Positions 35,110 through 43,899 of a stretch of 64,000 bases of DNA are shown here, one piece after another; position 1 is the first letter of the stretch; every line of letters starts with the position of its first letter. The stretch comes from Volucribacter amazonae (lineage in GTDB: Bacteria; Pseudomonadota; Gammaproteobacteria; Enterobacterales; Pasteurellaceae). The stretch is from positions 1,550,001 to 1,614,000 of the forward strand of contig NZ_LWID01000001.1 of NCBI RefSeq assembly GCF_029783845.1, read 5' to 3'. The notes under the pieces were generated by a model. The model did not search any database and was not told the DNA's origin. It saw nothing but the letters and a program-made list of their open reading frames with translations. The translations under genes and the position numbers were made by a program.

Positions 35110-35137
35110 AAAGCCTGCCAAGTGCAGGTTTTTTTAT
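35110..35137 (+). terminator. Alpha operon terminator
   Basis: AGCCTGC (35112-35118) pairs with GCAGGTT (35124-35130) around CAAGT, followed by a T-rich run through 35140. Confidence 0.85.
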
Positions 35138-35139
35138 TT

Positions 35140-35293
35140 TATACTTGTCCCATTTTAAAATGATACAGTGCTGGGAAGATAGAAGATTAATAGCAACTAA
35201 CAGAATAATCATTAGAATATTGTTTGTTTAGATATTGGACACCAAATTATCTTTGGTTTGTTACCTTGTTTTATTTTAAATTGAACGGCTATA
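35140..35293 (+). mobile_element. Degenerate long-form Correia-like element (about 154 bp)
   Basis: The left part, CATTTTAAAATGATACAG, and the right part, CTTGTTTTATTTTAAATTG through CTATA, match the two ends of the family. The 85-base middle is unrelated to the core of the 106-bp copies. This fills much of the 381-base gap between rplQ and tusA. The remainder (35294-35472) has one uptake sequence (near 35320) and AT-rich sequence with a possible TATGAT -10 before tusA. Confidence 0.5.
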
Positions 35294-35472
35294 TCAAATA
35301 AAATAGCATCATTTTTGATCAAAGTGCGGTAAGTTTTGAAATAATTTTTTCTAATATCATCAATATAGATTGCGGTATTAATTGTTCTATACTCGTATAA
35401 ATTTCTTTTATGGTTTTATTGGCTTTAAGGTATGATAGCCAACAATTTTCTAAGTATAGATAAGTAGAGATT

Positions 35473-35715
35473 ATGAATAATTTAATCAGTCATCAACAGC
35501 TAGATGCAATGGGGTTGCGTTGCCCTGAACCTGTGATGTTAGTCCGTAAAACTATTCGGCATATGCAAGAGGGTGAAATATTGCATATTATTGCTGATGA
35601 TCCTGCGACAACTAGAGATATACCGAGTTTTTGTCAGTTTATGGATCATACTTTGCTTGAGCAACAAACGGATTCTTTACCTTATCAATATTGGATTAAG
35701 AAAGGAATTTCTTGA
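35473..35715 (+). CDS. tusA: Sulfurtransferase TusA (SirA-like)
   Basis: TusA carries sulfur from IscS towards TusBCDE for 2-thiouridine formation in tRNA. The 80-residue protein has the family signature LDAMGLRCPEPVMLVRKTI, with the active Cys at position 18 in RCPEP. Only this one Cys-x-Pro motif is needed. It is a single gene upstream of the rbs operon and is not functionally related to it. Confidence 0.93.
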   Translation: MNNLISHQQLDAMGLRCPEPVMLVRKTIRHMQEGEILHIIADDPATTRDIPSFCQFMDHTLLEQQTDSLPYQYWIKKGIS

Positions 35716-35726
35716 TCCTGTTCACA
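35711..35726 (+). promoter_or_regulatory. Possible CRP site upstream of rbsD
   Basis: CTTGATCCTGTTCACA has one perfect TCACA half and a CTTGA half with three of five matches to TGTGA, at the correct six-base spacing. It overlaps the tusA stop. Catabolite activation of rbs is known in E. coli; this site is a weak match. Confidence 0.3.
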
Positions 35727-35768
35727 TTTTTAACAATACCTATTTTCCTTTTGGATTTTTTCTTTTTA

Positions 35769-35820
35769 CAATTCATTTAAGTTTAGCGAAACGTTTCGCT
35801 AGGAAAATAATTGTGAATTG
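35769..35820. promoter_or_regulatory. RbsR operator of the ribose operon
   Basis: TAGCGAAACGTTTCGCTA (35784-35801) is a perfect 18-bp palindrome. It matches the E. coli RbsR operator core AGCGAAACGTTTCGCT. It is nested in an outer inverted repeat, CAATTCA (35769-35775) with TGAATTG (35814-35820). It lies 38 bases before rbsD, placed to block transcription, and RbsR is encoded at the end of the operon. Confidence 0.85.
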
Positions 35821-35838
35821 ATTAGCGAGAAATGATCC

Positions 35839-36258
35839 ATGAAAAAAACAGCCTTATTAAATGCCCCTCTTTCTCATTTGATTGCCCGTTTGGGGCATAC
35901 TGATAGTTTAGCTATTTGTGATGCAGGCTTACCTATTGCTCAACACTTAGAGCGTATTGATTTAGCATTATGTCCTAATATTCCTAGCTTTTTGCAAACA
36001 TTTGATGTGGTCGTACAAGAGCTTTTTGTTGAACGTGTGTTATTAGCAAGTGAGATAAAACAAAAAAATCCGCAAATTTATACCGCACTTTTAGCCAAAA
36101 TTGCGGATTTAGCCGAGCAACAGGGTAATACTATTCAAATTGATGAGGTTGAACATGCTGTTTTTAAACAACAGACACAGTCTTGTAAAGGTATTGTGCG
36201 TACAGGGGAATGTTCGCCTTATGCCAATATTATTCTCTATTCAGGTGTGCCTTTTTAA
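35839..36258 (+). CDS. rbsD: D-ribose pyranase RbsD
   Basis: RbsD interconverts the pyranose and furanose forms of ribose so that ribokinase can use it. The 139-residue length equals E. coli. N-terminal HLIARLGHTDSLAICDAGLP contains the catalytic His, and the C-terminal IVRTGECSPYANIILYSGVP is characteristic. It is the first gene of rbsDACBKR; rbsA follows with a GGAGGTGG Shine-Dalgarno sequence. Confidence 0.96.
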   Translation: MKKTALLNAPLSHLIARLGHTDSLAICDAGLPIAQHLERIDLALCPNIPSFLQTFDVVVQELFVERVLLASEIKQKNPQIYTALLAKIADLAEQQGNTIQIDEVEHAVFKQQTQSCKGIVRTGECSPYANIILYSGVPF

Positions 36259-36279
36259 TCTTCGTTTATAGGAGGTGGT

Positions 36280-37773
36280 ATGTCTAAACAGCCATTATTG
36301 AAGATTTCTCATGTAGATAAAATTTTCCCCGGTGTTAAAGCCTTAAATCAGGCTTGCTTATCCGTTTATGCAGGGCGAGTTATGGCGTTAATGGGGGAAA
36401 ATGGGGCAGGTAAATCTACCTTAATGAAAGTGTTGACGGGAATTTATTGCAAAGACGCAGGCGATATCCTGTATTTAGGGCAAAGTGTCAATTTTGCTAA
36501 TCCAAGAGCTTCACAACAAGCTGGTATTAGTATTATTCATCAAGAATTAAATTTAATAGGTAACTTAACCATTGCGGAAAATATTTTTCTTGGGCGAGAG
36601 TTTATCACCCCTTGGGGACGGATTGACTGGGCAAAAATGTATGCCGAAGCGGATAAGTTGCTGGCTAAATTAGGGGTTAAGCATCGTAGCCACACCCTTT
36701 GTAGCCAATTATCTCTTGGTGAGCAACAACTAGTAGAAATTGCTAAAGCCTTAAGTTTTCAGGCTAAAGTTATCATTATGGACGAACCAACGGACGCTTT
36801 AACAGATAAAGAAACTGCGACATTGTTTCAAGTGATTGCCGAACTAAAGGCACAACAATGTGGTATTGTCTATATTTCCCACCGTATCAAAGAGATATTT
36901 CAAATTTGTGATGATGTTACGGTTTTGCGTGATGGGCAGTTTATTGCGGAATGTGAAGTTAAGGATTTAACTGAAGAACGATTAATTGAGCTGATGGTAG
37001 GGCGTAGTTTAGATGAACAATATCCCCATATTAACCAACCACGAGGAAAGTTACGTTTAGAGGTAGAACATTTGGTGGGACAAGGGATTGACGGTGTGAG
37101 TTTTCAATTATATGAGGGTGAGATCCTTGGTATTTCTGGCTTAATGGGGGCAGGACGTAGTGAATTAATGAAAATGATTTATGGTGCATTGCCTATTATA
37201 GCGGGAGAAGTGCGGTTAAATCAGCAAAAAATTTTAAATCGTTGCCCACAAGAGGGATTAGAGAATGGCATTGTTTATATTTCCGAAGATCGTAAGGGTG
37301 ATGGGCTGATTTTATCCTTGTCAGTAAAAGAAAATATGTCATTAACGGCATTAAAACAACTTTCACATTGGGGGCATATTGATAGTAAAGCGGAAACAAT
37401 GATCGTTGATGATTTTATTGCGTTATTCAATATTAAAACTCCCACAAGGGAACAGCAAATTGGTTTGTTGTCTGGCGGTAATCAGCAAAAAGTTGCCATT
37501 GCAAAAGGATTATTAACTCGTCCAAATGTATTAATTATTGATGAACCAACGAGAGGCGTTGATGTGGGAGCAAGAAAAGAGATTTACCAGTTAATCAATA
37601 AGTTTAAACAAGAGGGGTTGAGCATCATTATGGTGTCTTCGGATATGCCTGAAGTCTTGGGTATGAGTGATCGCATTTTAGTGATGTGCGAAGGAAAAAT
37701 CAGTGCCGAATTTCAGCGTAATGAGGCAACTCAAGAAAAGTTACTGGCAGCTGCCATTAGCCAACAACATTAA
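36280..37773 (+). CDS. rbsA: Ribose ABC importer ATP-binding protein RbsA
   Basis: RbsA is the double ATPase of the ribose importer. The 497-residue protein has two ABC domains. The first has Walker A GENGAGKSTLMK near residue 40, signature LSLGEQQLVEIAK and Walker B VIIMDEPTDAL. The second has a degenerate P-loop (SGLMGAGRSELMK), signature LLSGGNQQKVAIAK and VLIIDEPTRGVDVG. This asymmetry is normal for sugar importers of this class. It is the second gene of the operon. Confidence 0.96.
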   Translation: MSKQPLLKISHVDKIFPGVKALNQACLSVYAGRVMALMGENGAGKSTLMKVLTGIYCKDAGDILYLGQSVNFANPRASQQAGISIIHQELNLIGNLTIAENIFLGREFITPWGRIDWAKMYAEADKLLAKLGVKHRSHTLCSQLSLGEQQLVEIAKALSFQAKVIIMDEPTDALTDKETATLFQVIAELKAQQCGIVYISHRIKEIFQICDDVTVLRDGQFIAECEVKDLTEERLIELMVGRSLDEQYPHINQPRGKLRLEVEHLVGQGIDGVSFQLYEGEILGISGLMGAGRSELMKMIYGALPIIAGEVRLNQQKILNRCPQEGLENGIVYISEDRKGDGLILSLSVKENMSLTALKQLSHWGHIDSKAETMIVDDFIALFNIKTPTREQQIGLLSGGNQQKVAIAKGLLTRPNVLIIDEPTRGVDVGARKEIYQLINKFKQEGLSIIMVSSDMPEVLGMSDRILVMCEGKISAEFQRNEATQEKLLAAAISQQH

Positions 37774-37787
37774 GAGAGGAACGATAT

Positions 37788-38762
37788 ATGGTTGCAATTA
37801 AACAGAAAGCCCCTTTTAAGTTAGGTGCATTTTTAATAGAACAACGTTCAATTATTGCGTTATTGATATTAATTGCGGTGGTTTCAATGTTAAACCCTCA
37901 CTTTTTTAGTGTGGACAATATCCTGAATATTTTACGCCAAACCTCGGTAAATGCGATTATTGCGGTGGGTATGACCTTTGTGATTTTAATTGCGGGGATT
38001 GATTTGTCGGTAGGCTCGGTATTGGCGCTCACAGGGGCAATGGCGGCTTCTATGGTGGGTATGGAACTTTCCATTTTTCTGGTTATCCCCGTTACCTTAT
38101 TGATTGGCACATTATTAGGTGGCGTAAGTGGTGTGATTGTGGCAAAAGGCAAAGTACAGGCCTTTATTGCAACCTTAGTAACAATGACGCTATTACGAGG
38201 GGTAACGATGGTTTATACCGATGGTCGTCCAATTAGCACAGGCTTTTCTGACAGTGCAGAACATTTTGCCTATCTTGGTACGGGTTATTTATGGGGAATT
38301 CCTGTGCCGATTTGGTTGATGGCACTGGTTTTTGTGGTGGCTTGGTATGTATTAAAGCATACACCGATTGGGCGTTATATTTATGCTTTAGGAGGCAATG
38401 AAGCCGCTACTCAGTTATCAGGCATTAATGTCAATAAAGTCAAAATTTTCGTGTTTGCGGTCAGTGGTTTTCTTGCGGCATTGGCTGGCTTGATTGTCAC
38501 TTCTCGTCTTTCTTCCGCACAACCTACCGCTGGTGTTTCCTATGAATTAGATGCGATTGCGGCTGTGGTGGTTGGTGGTACGAGTTTAATGGGCGGAAAA
38601 GGGCGAGTAATGGGAACATTGATTGGAGCATTGATTATCGGTTTTCTAAATAACGCCCTGAATTTATTGGATATTTCATCTTACTATCAAATGATAGCAA
38701 AAGCCTTAGTTATCTTGGTGGCGGTATTAGCCGATAACTATTTAGCAAATAAAAAAGTGTAA
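37788..38762 (+). CDS. rbsC: Ribose ABC importer permease RbsC
   Basis: RbsC is the membrane permease, a homodimer in the importer. It is 324 residues long, compared with 321 in E. coli, with about eight to ten hydrophobic segments. The family motifs TFVILIAGIDLSVGSVLAL and LGGNEAATQLSGINVNKVK (the cytoplasmic coupling loop) are clear. The following rbsB frame starts after only a short gap. Confidence 0.96.
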   Translation: MVAIKQKAPFKLGAFLIEQRSIIALLILIAVVSMLNPHFFSVDNILNILRQTSVNAIIAVGMTFVILIAGIDLSVGSVLALTGAMAASMVGMELSIFLVIPVTLLIGTLLGGVSGVIVAKGKVQAFIATLVTMTLLRGVTMVYTDGRPISTGFSDSAEHFAYLGTGYLWGIPVPIWLMALVFVVAWYVLKHTPIGRYIYALGGNEAATQLSGINVNKVKIFVFAVSGFLAALAGLIVTSRLSSAQPTAGVSYELDAIAAVVVGGTSLMGGKGRVMGTLIGALIIGFLNNALNLLDISSYYQMIAKALVILVAVLADNYLANKKV

Positions 38763-38781
38763 CATGATTAAGGAGAACCCT

Positions 38782-39660
38782 ATGAAAAAGATTGCAAAAT
38801 CATTATTGGTGGCATTAACGGCAATGTTTGCTACACATATTGCTATTGCCAAACAAACCATTGCTTTAGCGGTATCTACCCTAGACAATCCTTTTTTCGT
38901 TTCGCTACGAGATGGGGCAAAACAAAAAGCCGATGAACTGGGCTATAATCTAGTGATTTTAGATTCACAAAATGATCCCGCTAAAGAATTGGCTAATGTG
39001 GAAGATTTAATGGTGCGTGGTGTTAAGTTGTTATTAATTAACCCAACGGATTCACAGGCAGTAGGAACGGCGGTAGCTATTGCAAATCGGCAAGGTATTC
39101 CTGTTATTACGTTAGATCGTGGTGCGGCAAACGGACAAGTGGTAAGCCATATTGCTTCTGATAATGTCGCAGGAGGAAAAATGGCTGGCGATTTTATTGC
39201 TCAACAACTTGGGCAACAAGCGAAAGTGATTCAGCTTGAGGGCATTGCAGGGACTTCTGCTGCCAGAGAACGAGGAGAGGGTTTTCATCAAGCAGTGCAA
39301 ATTCATCAATTTGATCTTTTAGCAAGTCAGCCTGCGGATTTTGATCGCAGTAAAGGATTAAATGTAATGGAGAATTTACTGGCAAGCCAAGCAGAGGTAC
39401 AAGCGGTATTTGCACAAAATGATGAAATGGCATTAGGGGCATTAAGAGCCATTAGAGCGGCGAATAAAAAGGTATTGATCGTAGGTTTTGACGGCACTGA
39501 TGACGGAATTAATGCAGTAAAACGAGGATATTTAGCGGCAACTATTGCTCAACAGCCTGCGTTAATTGGGGAATTGGGCGTGATTACCGCCGACCGAGTG
39601 TTAAAAGGCGAAAAGGTTGAGGCGATTATTCCTGTGCCATTGAAAGTGATTAGCCAATAG
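38782..39660 (+). CDS. rbsB: D-ribose-binding periplasmic protein RbsB
   Basis: RbsB captures ribose in the periplasm for RbsAC. I start it at 38782: AAGGAG lies just upstream at 38770-38775, inside the longer in-frame extension from 38764. A signal peptide ends near AIA (about residue 23). The mature part carries AVSTLDNPFFVSLRDGAKQK, TLDRGAANGQVVSHIASDN and AQNDEMALGALRAI. The length is 292 residues, near the E. coli 296. Confidence 0.96.
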   Translation: MKKIAKSLLVALTAMFATHIAIAKQTIALAVSTLDNPFFVSLRDGAKQKADELGYNLVILDSQNDPAKELANVEDLMVRGVKLLLINPTDSQAVGTAVAIANRQGIPVITLDRGAANGQVVSHIASDNVAGGKMAGDFIAQQLGQQAKVIQLEGIAGTSAARERGEGFHQAVQIHQFDLLASQPADFDRSKGLNVMENLLASQAEVQAVFAQNDEMALGALRAIRAANKKVLIVGFDGTDDGINAVKRGYLAATIAQQPALIGELGVITADRVLKGEKVEAIIPVPLKVISQ

Positions 39661-39671
39661 AACAAATCGCT

Positions 39672-39695
39672 CATTTTAAATTGAAATGACGATAA
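39672..39695 (+). repeat. Solo end of the Correia-like element
   Basis: TCATTTTAAATTGAAATGACGATAATA resembles the right end of the family (CATTTTAAATTGAAACGACTATA) but has no partner end nearby. It lies in the rbsB-rbsK gap. Confidence 0.5.
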
Positions 39696-39706
39696 TAAAG
39701 TAATCG

Positions 39707-39734
39707 AAAGTGCGGTGAATTTTGACCGCACTTT
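39707..39734. terminator. Inverted pair of uptake sequences between rbsB and rbsK
   Basis: AAAGTGCGGT (39707-39716) pairs perfectly with ACCGCACTTT (39725-39734). No long T run follows (AAAGGG), so it may reduce read-through or protect the rbsDACB transcript rather than terminate fully, since rbsK and rbsR lie downstream. Confidence 0.6.
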
Positions 39735-39760
39735 AAAGGGAGCATAACGAGAACGTAATC

Positions 39761-40684
39761 ATGAAAAAGTTGACAGTCTTAGGCAGTATTAATGCTGATC
39801 ATATTATTTCTGTGCCTTATTTTGCCAAACCGGGTGAAACCTTAACGGGTTCGCATTATACCGTGGTTTATGGTGGTAAAGGGGCAAACCAAGCGGTCGC
39901 CGCAGCAAGGGCTGGAGGCGAAGTGAGTTTTATTGGTTGTATTGGAGCAGATAATATTGGACAGGCGATGAAACAAGCCTTTTGCCAAGAAGGGATTGAT
40001 ACCCAAGCTATTGAGGTAATCCCTGAACAAAGGACAGGGGTTGCAATGATCCAAGTGAATGCACAAGGCGAAAATAATATTGTGATTGCCAGCGGAGCCA
40101 ATGCTGCCTTGACGGCAAAGGCAGTGAGCCAATATAAATCTGTTATTTGCCAAGGGGATTATTTGTTAATGCAGCTAGAAACGCCAATACCAGCGATTAT
40201 ACAGGCGGCAAGCTATGCGAAAGCGGCACAAACAAAAGTGGTGTTAAACCCTGCTCCAGCGACCACATTACCCTTGGAATTATTGGAATTGGTGGATATT
40301 ATTACCCCAAATGAAACAGAAACTGCCTTATTAACAGGGATCACTGTGAAAGATCAAGAAAGTGCAAATCAAGCAGCAGCGGTTTTTCATCAATGGGGAA
40401 TTGAATGCGTGATTATTACCCTCGGTGCAAAGGGCATTTATGTTAGCCAACAAGGACAAGGACAGTTTATTGCGGGCTTTAAGGTGCAAGCACAGGATAG
40501 CACTGCCGCTGGCGATACCTTTAATGGAGCATTAATGGTAGCATTATGTGAACAACAGCCTTTATTATCCGCTTTACGTTTTGCTCAAGCCGCGGCAGCG
40601 ATCAGTGTTACTCGAACTGGGGCACAACCGTCCATTCCGCAACGAGCGGAGATTTTGGCATTTTTACAACAGCAAACAAACTAA
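39761..40684 (+). CDS. rbsK: Ribokinase RbsK
   Basis: RbsK phosphorylates ribose at O5 for entry into the pentose phosphate pathway. The 307-residue PfkB-family protein begins KKLTVLGSINADHIISVPYF. VVYGGKGANQAVAAARAG is the substrate-side motif, and DSTAAGDTFNGALMVAL has the catalytic Asp (AAGDTF). RpiA, the next enzyme of the route, is encoded at 43.9 kb. Its stop is four bases before rbsR. Confidence 0.96.
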   Translation: MKKLTVLGSINADHIISVPYFAKPGETLTGSHYTVVYGGKGANQAVAAARAGGEVSFIGCIGADNIGQAMKQAFCQEGIDTQAIEVIPEQRTGVAMIQVNAQGENNIVIASGANAALTAKAVSQYKSVICQGDYLLMQLETPIPAIIQAASYAKAAQTKVVLNPAPATTLPLELLELVDIITPNETETALLTGITVKDQESANQAAAVFHQWGIECVIITLGAKGIYVSQQGQGQFIAGFKVQAQDSTAAGDTFNGALMVALCEQQPLLSALRFAQAAAAISVTRTGAQPSIPQRAEILAFLQQQTN

Positions 40685-40688
40685 TATT

Positions 40689-41708
40689 ATGGCAACAATG
40701 AAAGACATTGCCCGTATGGCAAAGGTTTCCACTTCAACGGTTTCTCATGTTATTAATGGTTCTCGTTATGTGAGCGAGGAAATTCGTGAGCGTGTGATGA
40801 AAGTGGTGGAACAATTAGATTATCAACCTTCAGTGCTGGCACGTAGCTTAAAAATTAAATCCACTAAAACCATTGGTATGTTGGTTACTACCACCAATAA
40901 TCCTTTTTTTTCTGAAGTAATCAATGCGGTGGAGTGTTATTGTAATCAGCATCATTATAATCTGATGATTTCCAATATTACTGGCAATGAACAACGTCTT
41001 AGCCACAATATTCAAACCTTAATCCAGAAAAAAATTGATGGTTTGCTATTAATGTGTGCGGAAGAAAGCTTTAAACAAACAAAGCCATTAAATCTTCATC
41101 TTCCTGTGGTGGTTATGGACTGGTGGCCAATGGAATTGCCAGCGGATAAAATCTATGAAGATGCTATTTATGGTGGTTATTTAGCCACGAAAACCTTGCT
41201 TGAACAAGGGCATCAACATATTGGGATTATTACAGGCAATTTAGCCAAACCCCTTGCCCAAAATCGGTTGTTAGGCTATCAACAAGCCTTGGCAGAATAT
41301 CAGATTACTTGCCGACCAGAATGGATTATTGAAAGCCATTTTGACTTTGCCGGCGGTATTGAGGGTATGGAAAAGTTATTAGCTTTAGCACAACGCCCTA
41401 CCGCCGTGTTTGCTTGTAGTGATACCATTGCAATGGGAGCGTACCAAACCGCTTGGCGGCATAAATTGTCCATTCCACAAGATATATCCATTATTGGTTA
41501 TGATGATATTAATTTAGCTCAATATCTTGCTCCACCACTTACCACCATTCATCAACCTAAACAAGAATTAGGACAACGAGCGGTAGAAATTTTGTTAGCA
41601 CGTATTCAGCAAAATAATCCAGAAAACTACCGCACTTTTATTCTTAAACCCACATTAGTGTGGCGTGAATCTGTGGCAACCTTATATAGCCGTTCCACTT
41701 TAAAATAA
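40689..41708 (+). CDS. rbsR: Ribose operon repressor RbsR (C-terminus rewritten by a mobile element)
   Basis: RbsR is a LacI-family repressor released by ribose. The ATG at 40689 gives MATMKDIARMAKVSTSTVSH with the N-terminal helix-turn-helix and hinge (about residues 1-60). The periplasmic-binding-like core follows. It is 339 residues long, compared with 330 in E. coli. Homology seems to end at LVWRESVA. The last residues, from about TLYSRSTLK, are encoded across the end of a Correia-like element (41685 onwards), which also supplies the TAA stop. The target operator lies before rbsD. Confidence 0.95.
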   Translation: MATMKDIARMAKVSTSTVSHVINGSRYVSEEIRERVMKVVEQLDYQPSVLARSLKIKSTKTIGMLVTTTNNPFFSEVINAVECYCNQHHYNLMISNITGNEQRLSHNIQTLIQKKIDGLLLMCAEESFKQTKPLNLHLPVVVMDWWPMELPADKIYEDAIYGGYLATKTLLEQGHQHIGIITGNLAKPLAQNRLLGYQQALAEYQITCRPEWIIESHFDFAGGIEGMEKLLALAQRPTAVFACSDTIAMGAYQTAWRHKLSIPQDISIIGYDDINLAQYLAPPLTTIHQPKQELGQRAVEILLARIQQNNPENYRTFILKPTLVWRESVATLYSRSTLK

Positions 41709-41790
41709 TACTGTGTTGGCACGCCTTGCCGTACTCATTGTACTGTCTTCGGCGTGCCGCCTTGTCTTATTTTAAATTGAAACGACTATA
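41685..41790 (+). mobile_element. Correia-like palindromic element, copy B (full length, overlaps rbsR)
   Basis: A full 106-bp copy from TATAGCCGTTCCACTTTAAA to TTGAAACGACTATA, with core GTACTGTCTTCGGCGTGCCG. Its left end lies inside rbsR. A second partial right end, TTTAAATTGAAATGACTATA, follows directly at 41792-41811. Confidence 0.85.
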
Positions 41791-41791
41791 G

Positions 41792-41811
41792 TTTAAATTG
41801 AAATGACTATA
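41792..41811 (+). repeat. Duplicated right end of the Correia-like element
   Basis: TTTAAATTGAAATGACTATA repeats the terminal 20 bases of copy B one base after it, differing by one base. It may be a remnant of a second insertion. Confidence 0.7.
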
Positions 41812-41899
41812 ACAATGACGATAAGAAATAAAACACTGCTAGTTTTTTGCGGACGAACTGATAAAATACGTGGCTAATGTGTGAAAAGGATAAAAGAAA

Positions 41900-42511
41900 A
41901 TGAAACAAAAAGTGGTATTAGCGACTAGTAATCAAGGCAAAGTCAAGGAAATGGCGGACGTGTTAGCGGACTTTGGTTTTGAAGTGATTGCACAATCGGC
42001 ACTCAATATTGAAAGCCCTGAGGAAACAGGCTTAACTTTTGTGGAAAATGCCTTATTAAAAGCTCGTTATGCCAGTGAAGTATCGGGTTTGCCTGCTATT
42101 GCCGATGACTCTGGTTTAGTTGTTCCTGCATTAGGCGGTGAACCGGGTTTATATTCTGCACGTTATGCTGGGGTTGACGGCGAGTTAGCGGATAAACATA
42201 ATCGGCAAAAATTATTGCAAAAAATGACCGCACTTAATGACGAACAACGACAAGCAAAATTTGTCAGTTGCATTGTAATGTTACAGCATGCCAAAGATCC
42301 CTCGCCGATTATCGCAGAGGGAGAATGTATGGGGACAATTTTAACCGAAGAAAAAGGCGATAATGGCTTTGGTTATGATAGCCTATTTTTTAGCCCCGAA
42401 CTCAACGCCAGCTTTGCCGAAGTGGACACCAGTGAAAAGAAAAAAATCTCACACCGTGCTAAAGCCCTGGCACAGCTAAAACAAAAATTAATCCACAACG
42501 CCATTAGGTAA
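41900..42511 (+). CDS. rdgB: XTP/dITP pyrophosphatase (RdgB/Ham1)
   Basis: RdgB removes non-canonical purine triphosphates (dITP, XTP) from the nucleotide pool. The 203-residue protein starts KQKVVLATSNQGKVKEMADV, and GLPAIADDSGLVVPALGG and FGYDSLFF are family motifs. An uptake sequence lies inside the gene near 42226. It is followed by hemW after four bases, a common pairing. Confidence 0.95.
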   Translation: MKQKVVLATSNQGKVKEMADVLADFGFEVIAQSALNIESPEETGLTFVENALLKARYASEVSGLPAIADDSGLVVPALGGEPGLYSARYAGVDGELADKHNRQKLLQKMTALNDEQRQAKFVSCIVMLQHAKDPSPIIAEGECMGTILTEEKGDNGFGYDSLFFSPELNASFAEVDTSEKKKISHRAKALAQLKQKLIHNAIR

Positions 42512-42515
42512 TGCT

Positions 42516-43661
42516 GTGCTAACACTGCCACCGCTGAGTTTGTATATCCATATTCCTTGGTGTGTACAAAAATGCCCCTATTGCGATTTCAATTCGCACG
42601 CACAAAAAGGCGAAATCCCTGAGCAACAATATCTTTCTCATTTGCTCAAGGATTTACAGGCGGATTTACAAGATTTTTCCGCCAGTATTCAACAACGCCC
42701 CCTGCAATCTATTTTTATTGGTGGTGGCACGCCAAGCCTGTTTCAAGCGGAAAGTATCGCCTATTTATTGGCACAAATTCAGCAAGTGATCCCTTTTAGC
42801 CCACAAATTGAGATCACCCTTGAGGCAAACCCTGGAACCGCAGAGGCAAACCGTTTTATTGGTTACCAGCAAGCAGGGGTAAACCGTATTTCAATGGGCA
42901 TTCAAAGTTTTGCTGATGACAAATTGCAAAAATTGGGACGTATTCATAATGGTGCTGAAGCAATACAAGCGGTACATTATGCCCAACAGGCAGGCTTACG
43001 CAGTTTTAACCTAGATTTAATGCACGGCTTGCCCGATCAAACCCTTGAACAAGCCCTTGCGGATTTACAACAAGCCATCGCCCTAAATCCCCCGCATCTT
43101 TCTTGGTATCAACTGACTATTGAACCCAATACCATGTTTGCCTATCGTCCGCCCACATTGCCTGATGACGATGAATTATGGGCTATTTTTGAGCAAGGTC
43201 ATCAATTACTAAGCCAAGCAGGCTACCAACAATACGAAACATCCGCCTATGCCAAAGCAGGCTATCAATGCCAACATAACCTTAATTACTGGCGATTTGG
43301 CGATTACCTTGCCATTGGTTGCGGGGCACATGGTAAACTTAGCTTGCCAACGGGCGAAATTATCCGTTATAGCAAAACCAAACACCCTAAAGGCTATATG
43401 CGAGGCGAATATCGCTATGAACAAAAAAATATTGCAGAAATTGACCGCCCTTTTGAGTTCTTTATGAACCGTTTTCGCCTACTTGACCCCACACCCAAAA
43501 CGGACTTTGAACAATTTACTGGTTTATCCCTAAACCAAATTCAACCACAAATCCAGCGGGCAATGGATCAACAATATCTGATAGAAACCCCCACCCACTG
43601 GCAAATTACCAATCAAGGCAAATTGTTTTTAAATGATTTGTTGGAGATTTTTTTGGTTTAA
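42516..43661 (+). CDS. hemW: Heme chaperone HemW (radical SAM, coproporphyrinogen III oxidase-like)
   Basis: HemW binds heme and a 4Fe-4S cluster and delivers heme to respiratory enzymes; it was formerly annotated as HemN-like. The 381-residue protein has the radical SAM motif C-x3-C-x2-C (Cys16, Cys20, Cys23 in PWCVQKCPYCDF). FIGGGTPSLF and MGIQSFADDKLQKLGRIH follow. It lacks the longer N-terminus and extra Cys of true HemN. It shares an operon with rdgB. Confidence 0.93.
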   Translation: MLTLPPLSLYIHIPWCVQKCPYCDFNSHAQKGEIPEQQYLSHLLKDLQADLQDFSASIQQRPLQSIFIGGGTPSLFQAESIAYLLAQIQQVIPFSPQIEITLEANPGTAEANRFIGYQQAGVNRISMGIQSFADDKLQKLGRIHNGAEAIQAVHYAQQAGLRSFNLDLMHGLPDQTLEQALADLQQAIALNPPHLSWYQLTIEPNTMFAYRPPTLPDDDELWAIFEQGHQLLSQAGYQQYETSAYAKAGYQCQHNLNYWRFGDYLAIGCGAHGKLSLPTGEIIRYSKTKHPKGYMRGEYRYEQKNIAEIDRPFEFFMNRFRLLDPTPKTDFEQFTGLSLNQIQPQIQRAMDQQYLIETPTHWQITNQGKLFLNDLLEIFLV

Positions 43662-43690
43662 TTAGGCGAATAATGATGGTTTTGTGTTGA

Positions 43691-43759
43691 TATAGTCATT
43701 TCACTTTAAAATAAAACAATGTGTGCTAAGCCGTATTATTTTAAAGCAGAACGATTATA
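43691..43759. mobile_element. Correia-like element, copy C (degenerate, 69 bp)
   Basis: TATAGTCATTTCACTTTAAA at the left and TATTATTTTAAAGC...GATTATA at the right flank a short, divergent centre. The GTAC core is lost. It lies in the 238-base hemW-rpiA gap; the rest (43760-43899) is AT-rich and presumably holds the rpiA promoter. Confidence 0.65.
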
Positions 43760-43899
43760 CATTCCCATTCTAATAGTCAATAAAGTTATAGCTTATTACC
43801 AAATATCTCTTTATCGCCCCTTGTAACTTAATATGAATAGTTATAAATTAAACACCTTAGCCAATTTGTAAACCTTTGCTTAAAGATAGGGAAAGAAAT

